Part shown: piece by piece, positions 1 through 6,628 of the stretch
Numbering within the stretch: the first letter of the stretch is position 1
Layout: every line of letters starts with the position of its first letter
Assembly (NCBI GenBank): GCA_028872645.1
Contig: JAPKDK010000115.1
Span: 1-8,818, forward strand
Direction of reading: 5' to 3'
Length of the DNA stretch: 8,818 nucleotides
Source of the DNA: Verrucomicrobiota bacterium
GTDB taxonomy: Bacteria; Verrucomicrobiota; Verrucomicrobiia; Limisphaerales; UBA1100
Notes under the pieces: model-generated
Seen by the model: the letters and a program-made list of their open reading frames with translations, nothing else
What the model was told of the DNA's origin: nothing
The model's database searches: none
Translations under genes and position numbers: made by a program

Positions 1-681
1 TTCAAAGGCAATTTCCGGCAACAAAATAATATGCGGCGGATCTTCGGGTTCGCGCTTGGCAAGCACCGTGCCGGCGGCAATCCACCCGGCGGCGCGCCCC
101 ATCACTTCAATGATGCAGCAGGAGCCATCGTCGGTGGCCATGCTGCGGACGTCGGCGCCCACTTCCATCACGGTAGTGGCGTTGTACTTGATGACACTGC
201 CGTAGCCGGGGGTGTGATCGGTGTGCGGCAAGTCGTTATCGATCGTCTTGGGCACGCCGATGGCGCGCAGTTCATAGCCGCGGTTCTGAGCCTCGAGGTG
301 CACTTTGTTGGTGGTGTCTTGGCTGTCATTGCCGCCGGCATAAAAAAAGTAGCGGATGTTGTGCGCCTTGATGACTTCGAACAGCCGTTTCATATCGGCC
401 TCGGCTTGCTTCGGATCGGTCTTGAAATCGATTTTGTAACGACACGTGCCCAGCGCGGCGGCGGGTGTGTGCTTGAGGCGCTGGATGTCGCTGGTGTTTT
501 CCTCACCAATATCGACCAGCTCTTCGCGCAAGATGCCGTACACGCCATTGAGGCCGCCGTAAATTTCCTCAATGCACTCGTGCTTGCCCGCTTCGCAAAT
601 CACACCGGCCACGCTGGAGTTGATCACCGCCGTGGGCCCGCCGCTTTGTGCCACCAATAAGTTGCCTAATAATTCCGTCAT
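1..681 (-). CDS. pfp: Pyrophosphate-dependent 6-phosphofructokinase, N-terminal part (cut by left window edge)
   Basis: This glycolytic enzyme interconverts fructose 6-phosphate and fructose 1,6-bisphosphate in the cytoplasm, using PPi as phosphoryl donor when the PPi-type residues are present. Reading the minus strand from the ATG at 681-679 gives 227 uninterrupted residues to the window edge; the C-terminal part is missing. Motifs in order: a glycine-rich donor loop (SGGPTAVIN, residues 13-21), the GGNDS loop at 116-120, PKTIDND at 144-150 with the catalytic TIDND aspartate, and MGRAAGW at 194-200. In ATP-dependent PfkA the corresponding loops are GGDGS and PGTIDND. Asp at the second loop position and Lys before TIDND are the known hallmarks of PPi-type enzymes. 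The start is chosen because MTELLGNLLVAQSGGPT matches the family N-terminus. No clear Shine-Dalgarno site precedes it. It is divergent from leuC. Family is certain; donor preference is inferred from motifs. Confidence 0.93.
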   Translation of the reverse strand, partial: MTELLGNLLVAQSGGPTAVINSSVAGVICEAGKHECIEEIYGGLNGVYGILREELVDIGEENTSDIQRLKHTPAAALGTCRYKIDFKTDPKQAEADMKRLFEVIKAHNIRYFFYAGGNDSQDTTNKVHLEAQNRGYELRAIGVPKTIDNDLPHTDHTPGYGSVIKYNATTVMEVGADVRSMATDDGSCCIIEVMGRAAGWIAAGTVLAKREPEDPPHIILLPEIAFE

Positions 682-691
682 CAAATAAAGG

Positions 692-712
692 GCCGGAACG
701 ATGCCGTTCGGC
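692..712. promoter_or_regulatory. Short inverted repeat in the pfp/leuC intergenic region
   Basis: GCCG (692-695) and AACG (697-700) pair with CGTT (705-708) and CGGC (709-712), giving an 8-bp stem with one bulged G at 696 and an ATGC loop. It lies 11 bases upstream of the pfp start and overlaps the spacer and -10 region of the best pfp promoter candidate. It could therefore be an operator or a structure in the pfp leader. No regulator can be named. The rest of 682-823 holds a purine-rich tract on the plus strand (about 730-769) and no coding sequence I would support. Confidence 0.35.
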
Positions 713-726
713 GAGGGGTGTGTCAA
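698..726 (-). promoter_or_regulatory. Candidate sigma70-type promoter for pfp
   Basis: On the minus strand a perfect TTGACA (726-721) is followed after 17 bases by CATCGT (703-698), which matches the TATAAT consensus at only three of six positions. Transcription would begin near 691, leaving a leader of roughly ten bases before the ATG at 681. That would fit the absence of a Shine-Dalgarno site. The -35 is good and the -10 is poor, so this is a weak prediction. Confidence 0.3.
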
Positions 727-779
727 AACGAAAGAGAAAGAAAGGAATGGGGGTAGAGAGTAGTGGAAACCACCGAATC

Positions 780-808
780 TTGAACCGCGCCCATTTCTCT
801 GCTAAGCT
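780..808 (+). promoter_or_regulatory. Weak candidate promoter for leuCD
   Basis: TTGAAC (780-785) and TAAGCT (803-808) are separated by 17 bases. They match the -35 and -10 consensus at four and three of six positions. The leuC ATG begins 15 bases after the -10 box, so the leader would be very short. No leucine-rich leader peptide, T-box or attenuator hairpin is visible between 682 and 823. Low-confidence prediction based on position and spacing. Confidence 0.22.
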
Positions 809-823
809 TCCCCGCTCAACCGT

Positions 824-2236
824 ATGGGACAGAGTTTATATCACAAAGTTTTCGACCGGCATTGCGTTACGCAATTGGCTTCGGGGCAGTTTCAGCTTTT
901 CATTGGGCTGCATCTCATTCACGAGGTCACCTCGCCGCAGGCGTTTGCGATGGTGCGCGAGCAAAACCTCAGTGTGCCTTTTCCCGACCGCACCTTCGCC
1001 ACCGTGGATCACATCATCCCCACCACCGGCGCGGGCCGCCAACGGCCGCTGCAGGATCCGCTCGCCGAGGAGATGCTGCAGCACATTGAGCAAAACACCG
1101 CTGACTTTGGCATCAGCTTTTTTTCGCCGGATAAAAACGATCAAGGCATTGTCCACGTCATCGGCCCTGAGCGTGGGCTCACGCAGCCGGGCATGACGAT
1201 CGCGTGCGGCGACTCCCACACCTCCACCCACGGCGCGTTCGGCACGCTTGCCTTTGGCATTGGTACCAGTCAAGTGGCCGATGTGCTGGCCACGCAAACG
1301 CTTGCGATGGCCAAGCTCAAGGTGCGGCGGATTAATTTTTCCGGCGCGCTGCAGCCCGGCGTGTACGCGAAGGACGTCGCACTCGCGTACATCAACCGCC
1401 TCGGCGTCAACGGCGGCGTGGGCTTCGCGTACGAGTTCGGCGGCGAGGTCATTGACCGCATGACGATGGAAGAGCGGATGACCGTTTGCAATATGTCCAT
1501 CGAAGGTGGCGCGCGCTGTGGTTATGTGAACCCGGACCAAACCACATTCGATTATCTCAAAGGCCGCGACTACTGCCCCGAAGGCGAAGCGTGGGAACGT
1601 GCCGTGGCCGATTGGCAAAACCTCGCCTCCGATGCCGATGCGGATTACGACGACGTCATTGAAATCAAAGGCGAAGATATCGAGCCGTTCGTCACGTGGG
1701 GCATTACGCCTGCGCAATCGGTGGGCGTGGGGCAAAATCTGCCCGCCGTCGATTCCTTCGCCGAGGCTGACCAAATCGTCGTGCGCGAGGCTTACGAATA
1801 CATGAGCTTCGAAGAAGGCCAACCTATCGTCGGCACGCCGGTGGATGTTGTCTTCATCGGCTCCTGCACCAACGGCCGGATGTCCGATTTACGTGAGGCG
1901 GCAAAATTTGTGAAAGGCAAAAAAGTCGCCGAAGGTGTACGCGCACTCGTCGTGCCCGGCTCGCAGGAAGTCGCCCGCCAAGCCATCGCCGAGGGGCTCA
2001 ATAAGGTTTTCGATGAAGCCGGATTCCAATGGCGCGAAGCCGGCTGCAGTATGTGCCTTGCGATGAATCCGGACCAACTGCAGGGTAACGAAATCAGCGC
2101 CAGCACCTCTAACCGAAATTTCAAAGGCCGCCAAGGTTCGCCCACCGGACGGACATTATTGATGAGCCCCGCGATGGCTGCCGTCGCTGCTGTCGAAGGA
2201 AAAGTCACCGACGTGCGGAAACATTTGGAGAATTAA
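824..2236 (+). CDS. leuC: 3-isopropylmalate dehydratase large subunit (LeuC)
   Basis: LeuC carries the [4Fe-4S] cluster of isopropylmalate isomerase. With LeuD it converts 2-isopropylmalate to 3-isopropylmalate via dehydration and rehydration, the second step of leucine biosynthesis in the cytoplasm. The protein has 470 residues, close to the 466 of E. coli LeuC. The aconitase-family motif CGDSHTSTHGA is at residues 128-138. The three cluster-binding cysteines are Cys348 (in GSCTNGR), Cys408 and Cys411 (in AGCSMC), each one residue from the E. coli positions 347, 407 and 410. The C-terminus has the expected SNRNFKGRQG segment. The start at 824 is supported by MGQSLYHKVFDRH, which resembles the typical MGKTLYEKI start. 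There is no recognisable Shine-Dalgarno sequence. leuD follows one base after the stop. The gene looks intact and functional. Confidence 0.98.
   Translation: MGQSLYHKVFDRHCVTQLASGQFQLFIGLHLIHEVTSPQAFAMVREQNLSVPFPDRTFATVDHIIPTTGAGRQRPLQDPLAEEMLQHIEQNTADFGISFFSPDKNDQGIVHVIGPERGLTQPGMTIACGDSHTSTHGAFGTLAFGIGTSQVADVLATQTLAMAKLKVRRINFSGALQPGVYAKDVALAYINRLGVNGGVGFAYEFGGEVIDRMTMEERMTVCNMSIEGGARCGYVNPDQTTFDYLKGRDYCPEGEAWERAVADWQNLASDADADYDDVIEIKGEDIEPFVTWGITPAQSVGVGQNLPAVDSFAEADQIVVREAYEYMSFEEGQPIVGTPVDVVFIGSCTNGRMSDLREAAKFVKGKKVAEGVRALVVPGSQEVARQAIAEGLNKVFDEAGFQWREAGCSMCLAMNPDQLQGNEISASTSNRNFKGRQGSPTGRTLLMSPAMAAVAAVEGKVTDVRKHLEN
2227..2230 (+). promoter_or_regulatory. Ribosome binding site of leuD
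   Basis: GGAG lies seven bases before the leuD ATG at 2238, inside the last codons of leuC. It fixes the leuD start and suggests re-initiation or coupled translation of the two subunits in equal amounts. It contrasts with leuC, which lacks such a site. Confidence 0.7.
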
Positions 2237-2237
2237 A

Positions 2238-2846
2238 ATGGCAGGCAAAATAGTAACCGAAATCACCGGCCCCGGCATTCCATTGCGCGGCAACGACATC
2301 GACACGGACCGCATCGTCCCAGCGCGGTTTTTGAAATGCGTCACCTTCGACGGCATTGGCAAGCACGCGTTTGCCGATGATATCAAGGGCCTCGCCGTCA
2401 AGGGCGAGACGCATCCTTTCGCCGATGCCCGTTTTGCAAACGCCGCCGTGCTCGTCGCCAACCAAAATTTCGGCTGCGGTTCCAGCCGCGAGCACGCTCC
2501 GCAATCGCTCCAGCGTTGGGGCATCCGCGCCATCATCGCCGAGAGCTATTCGGAAATTTTTTATGGCAACTGTGTCTCGCTCGCCATCCCGTGCTTCACC
2601 GCCGACCACGAAACCTGCGCCAAGCTGCAGGACGCCATCGAGTCCAACTCCGAAGGCGATCTCACCCTCAATATCGCCGCCGCCACCGCCACCGGCCCGT
2701 GCGGCACCATCGCGCTGCAAATCCAACCCGGTGCCCAAAGCCAATTCCTCGACGGCTCCTGGAATGCCCGCACCGGTCTATTGGAAAACTTGGATGCCGC
2801 CAAGGCCGTTGCCGAAAAACTCGCTTACGTTTCCAACTACGCGTAG
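2238..2846 (+). CDS. leuD: 3-isopropylmalate dehydratase small subunit (LeuD)
   Basis: LeuD is the small, swivelling-domain subunit that completes the isopropylmalate isomerase active site with LeuC. It has 202 residues, matching the roughly 200-residue bacterial LeuD. Diagnostic segments are the N-terminal GNDIDTDRIVPARFLK (about residues 16-31) and the substrate-specificity loop NFGCGSSREHAP (about residues 76-87). The long C-terminal part is typical of the longer bacterial form rather than the short archaeal form of about 160 residues. It starts one base after the leuC stop with a good GGAG site, so leuCD is one transcription unit. leuA and leuB are not in the window. A palindromic element begins five bases after its stop. 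No sign of degradation. Confidence 0.98.
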   Translation: MAGKIVTEITGPGIPLRGNDIDTDRIVPARFLKCVTFDGIGKHAFADDIKGLAVKGETHPFADARFANAAVLVANQNFGCGSSREHAPQSLQRWGIRAIIAESYSEIFYGNCVSLAIPCFTADHETCAKLQDAIESNSEGDLTLNIAAATATGPCGTIALQIQPGAQSQFLDGSWNARTGLLENLDAAKAVAEKLAYVSNYA

Positions 2847-2850
2847 CCGC

Positions 2851-2902
2851 AGGGAGGGCACGCTCTCCGAGCGCGCCGCGGCGGTTTCGGAGAAACCTCC
2901 CT
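2851..2902. repeat. Nested GC-rich palindromic element after leuD (possible dispersed repeat or terminator)
   Basis: The outer arms AGGGAGG (2851-2857) and CCTCCCT (2896-2902) are perfectly complementary. Inside them TCTCCGA (2864-2870) pairs perfectly with TCGGAGA (2887-2893), and the centre contains the ten-base palindrome CGCCGCGGCG (2874-2883). The result is a long hairpin with a small asymmetric internal loop, starting four bases after the leuD stop codon. It could end leuCD transcription, but no T-run follows on the plus strand, so a classical intrinsic terminator is not shown. The architecture resembles REP-like intergenic palindromes, and I recall similar GC-rich elements in verrucomicrobial genomes. 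Whether it is repeated cannot be tested from one copy. Confidence 0.6.
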
Positions 2903-2948
2903 ACCTTTGGCTTGGCCCGCACATTCGTTTCCAGTAACTTCCGCGCGC

Positions 2949-3875
2949 ATGTCCGGCGCGATTATTGAGTGTAGTGGGGTGACCAAGCTCTTTGGTGACT
3001 TTGCGGGGCTTAATAATGTTTCGCTCAGTGTGTCGCCGGGCACGATTGGGTTGCTCGGGCCCAATGGCGCGGGGAAATCCACCTTGATGAAGTGCCTCCT
3101 GCAATTGCATCCCATTTCGATGGGCGGCGCGCGGTTGCTTGGGCGCGATGTGGGCAGCGAGGGCCGCGAGATTCGCACGCGCGTGGGTTATGCGCCGGAG
3201 CAGGATTGTCTTATCTCCGGGATGCTCGGCTGCGAGTATGTGACGTACTGCGCGCAGCTCAATGGGTTGCCGTTTCAGGAGGCGCGGCAGCGGGCGCACG
3301 AGATGCTCGATTTCGTGGGCATGGGGCAGGAGCGCTATCGCGCGGTGGACACATATTCCACGGGAATGAAACAGCGCGTGAAACTCGCCCAAGCCATCGT
3401 ACACGATCCGGAGCTGGTGTTTCTCGATGAACCCACCAACGGTCTCGACCCAAAAGGGCGCGAGCAAATTTTGCAGCTCGTGGAGAGCTTGTGGAAAAAA
3501 CACAATATTTCTGTAGTACTCTCCTCGCATTTGTTGCAGGACGTGGACCGCATCTGCGGCGAGATCATCATCATCGCCCGCGGCGAAGTGCTGGTGCAGG
3601 ACACCTTGAAAAATCTCAAGGCGCGCCGCGCGGGCTTTGCCGAGTTGGTGGTGGAAGGCGAACACCAGCGCGTGCTGGAAATTTTGCGCGCGAATGAATG
3701 CACCTGCGAACTGGAATCCAACGGCCACATCACCGTGAAGCACGGCCGCGAAAGTCTTACGCCGGTCCTGAAATTTTTGCACGACGAAGGCGTGCGCCCC
3801 ATCGAGGCCCTGCCCAGCCCCAACGCTTTGGAGGAGGTTTTCCTCCAAGCTCTCTCAAACCATGGCCCAGATTGA
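2949..3875 (+). CDS. ABC transporter ATP-binding protein (ABC-2/CcmA-like exporter type), copy 1
   Basis: This cytoplasmic ATPase powers an ABC exporter. The 308 residues contain all ABC motifs: Walker A GPNGAGKST (37-45), signature STGMKQ (137-142), Walker B with Asp160-Glu161 in FLDEPTNGLDP, and the switch histidine His194 in SSH. The Q-loop position reads APEQD, with Glu directly after Pro as is common in this subfamily. A C-terminal extension of about 90 residues ends in LEEVFL, a motif frequent in drug- and polysaccharide-type exporter ATPases. The chosen start gives MSGAIIECSGVTKLFG, a normal ABC N-terminus. An in-frame ATG at 2907 would add 14 poorly conserved-looking residues and begin close to the palindromic element. 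No Shine-Dalgarno site is seen. It overlaps its permease by 14 bases. The substrate is unknown. Confidence 0.93.
   Translation: MSGAIIECSGVTKLFGDFAGLNNVSLSVSPGTIGLLGPNGAGKSTLMKCLLQLHPISMGGARLLGRDVGSEGREIRTRVGYAPEQDCLISGMLGCEYVTYCAQLNGLPFQEARQRAHEMLDFVGMGQERYRAVDTYSTGMKQRVKLAQAIVHDPELVFLDEPTNGLDPKGREQILQLVESLWKKHNISVVLSSHLLQDVDRICGEIIIIARGEVLVQDTLKNLKARRAGFAELVVEGEHQRVLEILRANECTCELESNGHITVKHGRESLTPVLKFLHDEGVRPIEALPSPNALEEVFLQALSNHGPD
3828..3848 (+). promoter_or_regulatory. 8-bp hairpin just before the first permease start
   Basis: TTGGAGGA (3828-3835) and TCCTCCAA (3841-3848) form a perfect 8-bp stem with a five-base loop, 13 bases upstream of the permease ATG at 3862. The left arm and loop contain AGGAGG (3832-3837), a strong anti-16S match that is too far from the ATG to work in the unfolded RNA. 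The hairpin could mediate coupling between the two genes. It also encodes the conserved LEEVFLQ segment of the ATPase, so codon coincidence is a real alternative. Confidence 0.3.
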
Positions 3876-4887
3876 TTCCAGCTACACGCATCGTGACGGC
3901 GATACGCGCGGCATTGGCTATCGCCGTTGGGTGATCGCCCAGGCCACGCTCACGGCGTGCCTCAAGCTGAAGGGGATGAAGTGGGTGGTGTGGTCGTGTT
4001 GGATTTATGCATTTCTGCAGGGCATTTTTCTGTTCGGGTTTGGACAGTTGATGGATCCAAGCAGCGCGGTGTATGCGTTCATCACGGAAAATCTTGGGTT
4101 CTTCAAAAGCATTGGGCCGATGTTTCAGGGTTGGGCGGAGGAAAATCCGCGTATCGCCATTGGGATGACGTATAACTTATTTTTCTATATCTTCACTGGT
4201 TATATCGTGTCTACGCTCACGCTTTCACTGGTGGCACTGGGTATGGCGATCCCGCGGCTCATTACTAGTGATTTGTCCAGCCGGGCCATCACTATTTACT
4301 CCTCCAAGGCCGTGAGTCGGCTGGATTATTGCCTCGGTAAATTTGGCGGGGTGATGTTGCTGCTCACTATCACCTGGCTGGGACCAATGCTAGCCACATG
4401 GCTGATGGGAAACCTGATGGCACCCAAGATTTCTTTTTTTTGGCACACCGCACCGGCACTATTGCATTCCTCGATGTTTGTGATGTCGGGTATGATTTTT
4501 CTAGGATTGATGGCGCTTGGAGTCTCGTCGATGACCTCCAGCCCGCGCACGGCCACGTCGATTTGGGTGGGGGTACTATTACTCGGAGTGGTGCTCTCAA
4601 GAATCGGCGAGGGTTCAGAAAATTATTGGCTACAGTACCTGAGCTTTTGGTTCAACCTTGAGCTGCTCCAGGGTTGGGTTTTTAATATTAGTGGTGACTT
4701 TATAGAATTGGGCACAGAGTACCCGAGTTTCACGGATGGCCATATATTTGATAGATTTAAAGAACGCCTTGGCATCAAAAAAAATGTGTCAACGCCGCGG
4801 CACGATGTAGCAGTGGCTATTACCTGCCTAAGCCTGTTGGGCGGGGCGGCATTGTTGACACTGTATAAAAAGGTGAAACCCGAATGA
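3862..4887 (+). CDS. ABC-2-type transporter permease, copy 1
   Basis: This 341-residue integral inner-membrane protein is probably the translocation partner of the preceding ATPase. About six hydrophobic segments are visible: residues 43-63, 103-130, 162-183, 198-222, 231-247 and 315-335. There is a hydrophilic N-terminus and a long polar region (about 248-312) before the last segment. The placement of the first helices and the charged cytosolic linkers fit ABC-2-type exporters, but I see no family-specific motif that would name a substrate. The start at 3862 overlaps the ATPase stop by 14 bases; the next Met (residue 39) would cut into the first helix. The 3' third (4681-4800) is about 40% GC by hand count, well below neighbouring genes, and the gene has two 8-base homopolymers (4434-4441, 4777-4784). 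It ends in an ATGA overlap with the next ATPase. Confidence 0.85.
   Translation: MAQIDSSYTHRDGDTRGIGYRRWVIAQATLTACLKLKGMKWVVWSCWIYAFLQGIFLFGFGQLMDPSSAVYAFITENLGFFKSIGPMFQGWAEENPRIAIGMTYNLFFYIFTGYIVSTLTLSLVALGMAIPRLITSDLSSRAITIYSSKAVSRLDYCLGKFGGVMLLLTITWLGPMLATWLMGNLMAPKISFFWHTAPALLHSSMFVMSGMIFLGLMALGVSSMTSSPRTATSIWVGVLLLGVVLSRIGEGSENYWLQYLSFWFNLELLQGWVFNISGDFIELGTEYPSFTDGHIFDRFKERLGIKKNVSTPRHDVAVAITCLSLLGGAALLTLYKKVKPE
4871..4876 (+). promoter_or_regulatory. Ribosome binding site of the second ABC ATPase
   Basis: AGGTGA sits seven bases before the ATG at 4884, within the end of the upstream permease gene. It supports the ATGA-overlap start and indicates efficient coupled initiation. Confidence 0.65.
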
Positions 4888-5828
4888 GCATCGCCCCCGT
4901 CATCCAAGCTGCCGAGCTGAGTCGTTGGTACGGCATTGTGATGGGGCTGAACAACATCAGCTTCGACATCGGCACCGGGCTCACTGGATTGGTCGGTCCC
5001 AATGGCGCGGGCAAGAGCACGCTCATCAAAATCATCACCGGCCAGTTGCGGCCCAGTGACGGCGAGTTGACGGTGTTTGGCATGCAACCATGGAATAATC
5101 CCGCCGTGCTGCGCGAGATTGGATTTTGCCCGGAGGACGATGCGTTGCCCGATCGCCTGCGGGCGCGCACGTGGCTGCGCGGCTTGGCGATGCTCTCGGG
5201 TATCGCGCCTTCCGCCGCGCCGGATCACGTGGACGCTATTCTCGATCGCGTGAAGCTCGAGCGCGTGCATTGGGAAAAACCGCTCGGCCAATTTTCCAAA
5301 GGCATGCGCCAACGCGTGAAGCTCGCGCAAGCGCTGCTGCATCATCCGCGTCTGCTCGTTTTGGATGAGCCGATGAACGGGCTTGACCCGATGGGGCGGC
5401 AGGAGGTGCAGCGCATTCTCAAACAACTCGCCGCCGAAGGCACCGCGGTGCTCATCAGTAGCCATATTTTGCATGAGCTGGAGGCCTTGTGCCCGGAGAT
5501 TTTAATTCTCAACTGGGGCCGCGTGATCGCCAGCGGCAGCCAACTCGCGCTCCAACGCCGCTTGCAAGGCACCGAGGCCAACCTCCACATCCGCTGCAGT
5601 GATCCCGCGCGCTTCACCCGCGTGCTATTCGAGGCCGATTTGTTGCTGGGCTTCGATTGCACCGACACCAGCGGCGATGACGAAGGCGGGTTGGACCTGC
5701 GCGTGAAAGATCCGCAGCGCTTCAGCGATTCGCTCGTCGATTTGCTAACCGACAATGACATTGCCCTGCACGAACTGCGCAGCCGCGACCGGTCGCTGCA
5801 GGATATTTTTGAAAAGATGACCGAATGA
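4884..5828 (+). CDS. ABC transporter ATP-binding protein (ABC-2/CcmA-like exporter type), copy 2
   Basis: This is the second cytoplasmic ATPase of the cassette, 314 residues. Walker A GPNGAGKS is at 38-45, signature SKGMRQ at 138-143, Walker B at LLVLDEP with Asp161-Glu162, and the switch histidine is His194. The Q-loop region reads CPEDD, with Glu after Pro. Motif spacing is almost identical to the first ATPase (Walker A at 37 versus 38, His194 in both), so the two are paralogues and probably an old duplication. The C-terminal extension (about 220-314) differs from copy 1 and is rich in acidic residues around 261-268. The gene begins in an ATGA overlap with permease 1 and ends in an ATGA overlap with permease 2, so the four genes are almost certainly one mRNA. 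It may form a heterodimer with copy 1. Substrate unknown. Confidence 0.93.
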   Translation: MSIAPVIQAAELSRWYGIVMGLNNISFDIGTGLTGLVGPNGAGKSTLIKIITGQLRPSDGELTVFGMQPWNNPAVLREIGFCPEDDALPDRLRARTWLRGLAMLSGIAPSAAPDHVDAILDRVKLERVHWEKPLGQFSKGMRQRVKLAQALLHHPRLLVLDEPMNGLDPMGRQEVQRILKQLAAEGTAVLISSHILHELEALCPEILILNWGRVIASGSQLALQRRLQGTEANLHIRCSDPARFTRVLFEADLLLGFDCTDTSGDDEGGLDLRVKDPQRFSDSLVDLLTDNDIALHELRSRDRSLQDIFEKMTE

Positions 5829-6628
5829 GCCAGGACCCATCAATGCTTCCCACATCCAATACCGGCGGCGCGCTGCGCGGTATGTGGGCGCTCGTGTGGG
5901 CGCAACGCTGCACCGCCCGCACCTTCATCCGGCTCGCGCTCGGTGCCGGTGCGCTGGGTTTTCTAATGCTGCTCACCATCGATATCGGGCACAAAAAGGA
6001 TTGGCTCGAATGGGTGGTCGGAATTTATCTGCATTTTTTTCTCCCGCTCACCTGCCTCAACGTGTGCGGCTCAATGATGCGCTCGGAGGTGCAGGCCAAC
6101 ACACTCAGCTTTCTGTGCACCCGACCGCTGCACCGGCACACGCTGTATTTGCTGCAGTACGTTTGCCACGTGGGCTGGCTGCAGTTGGTGTTCTTCGTGG
6201 GCACACTCACGCTCTTTGCGCTGGGCGCGGTGAAACAAGTGGAGGGCTTGGGCGCGTTGCTGCCGATGATGTTGCTCACGCAAATACTCGCCATCTTCGC
6301 GTGGAGCGCGCTGGCGGGGTTGCTCGGTTTGGTTCACCAACGCTTTGTGGTCATCGGCATTCTCTATTGGCTCGTGGTGGAGATGGGCCTCGGGATGGTG
6401 GAATCGAGTAATATCAATCAGCTCTCCATCCTGCGGCACGTCCATACATTGCTCGCGCAAAACAATATGGTGATGAGCGTTATGGTGGAGGGCGAATCCA
6501 AATGGGCCGCGGCCGATCCTCTCACCGCTGGATTGGCGCTCATCGGCGCAACGTTATTTTTTCTTGCCGCCGGGGCCGCGTTGTTTACTTACCGCGAATA
6601 CCTCCCCTCGCAGGAAGCCGGCCAGTGA
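5825..6628 (+). CDS. ABC-2-type transporter permease, copy 2
   Basis: This 267-residue inner-membrane protein shows six hydrophobic segments at about residues 37-54, 61-81, 107-134, 143-168, 173-191 and 234-254, the usual count for an ABC-2 permease half-transporter. A polar loop (192-230) precedes the last helix. An SEVQANTLSFLCTRPLHR stretch between helices 2 and 3 resembles the cytoplasmic segment (often E..xGTL..LL..P..R) of ABC-2 permeases that contacts the ATPase; this is from family knowledge. It is shorter than permease 1 and shows no obvious sequence similarity to it by eye, unlike the two ATPases. It starts in an ATGA overlap with ATPase 2, with only a weak AAGATGA upstream. Its stop overlaps the GTG start of the next gene. 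Substrate unknown. Confidence 0.85.
   Translation: MSQDPSMLPTSNTGGALRGMWALVWAQRCTARTFIRLALGAGALGFLMLLTIDIGHKKDWLEWVVGIYLHFFLPLTCLNVCGSMMRSEVQANTLSFLCTRPLHRHTLYLLQYVCHVGWLQLVFFVGTLTLFALGAVKQVEGLGALLPMMLLTQILAIFAWSALAGLLGLVHQRFVVIGILYWLVVEMGLGMVESSNINQLSILRHVHTLLAQNNMVMSVMVEGESKWAAADPLTAGLALIGATLFFLAAGAALFTYREYLPSQEAGQ
6612..6617 (+). promoter_or_regulatory. Ribosome binding site deciding the GTG start of the ArsC-like gene
   Basis: AGGAAG lies seven bases before the GTG at 6625. It supports the GTG as the true start, since the upstream in-frame ATG at 6502 lies deep inside the permease gene and would add 41 unrelated residues. Confidence 0.65.

Noticed and set aside
701..763. 20-codon frame upstream of leuC as a possible leucine leader peptide
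   Set aside because: The translation contains no leucine codons and there is no attenuator-like pair of alternative hairpins before leuC.
836..1822. Long minus-strand open frame (328 codons) opposite leuC
   Set aside because: It is an antisense shadow of a GC-rich, strongly conserved gene; the translated protein has no recognisable motif while the plus strand encodes a complete LeuC.
2901..3848. Minus-strand open frame (315 codons) opposite the first ABC ATPase
   Set aside because: Shadow of the ATPase gene, His/Ala/Arg-rich translation typical of antisense reading of GC-rich codons, and it begins inside the palindromic element.
3232..5145. Loss of the Q-loop glutamine in both ABC ATPases (APEQD and CPEDD)
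   Set aside because: Glu after Pro at this position is common in the CcmA-like exporter ATPases, so this is not evidence of inactivity.
4623..5474. Minus-strand open frame (283 codons) across permease 1 and ATPase 2
   Set aside because: It spans the overlap of two well-supported plus-strand genes and shows no domain; explained by codon bias.
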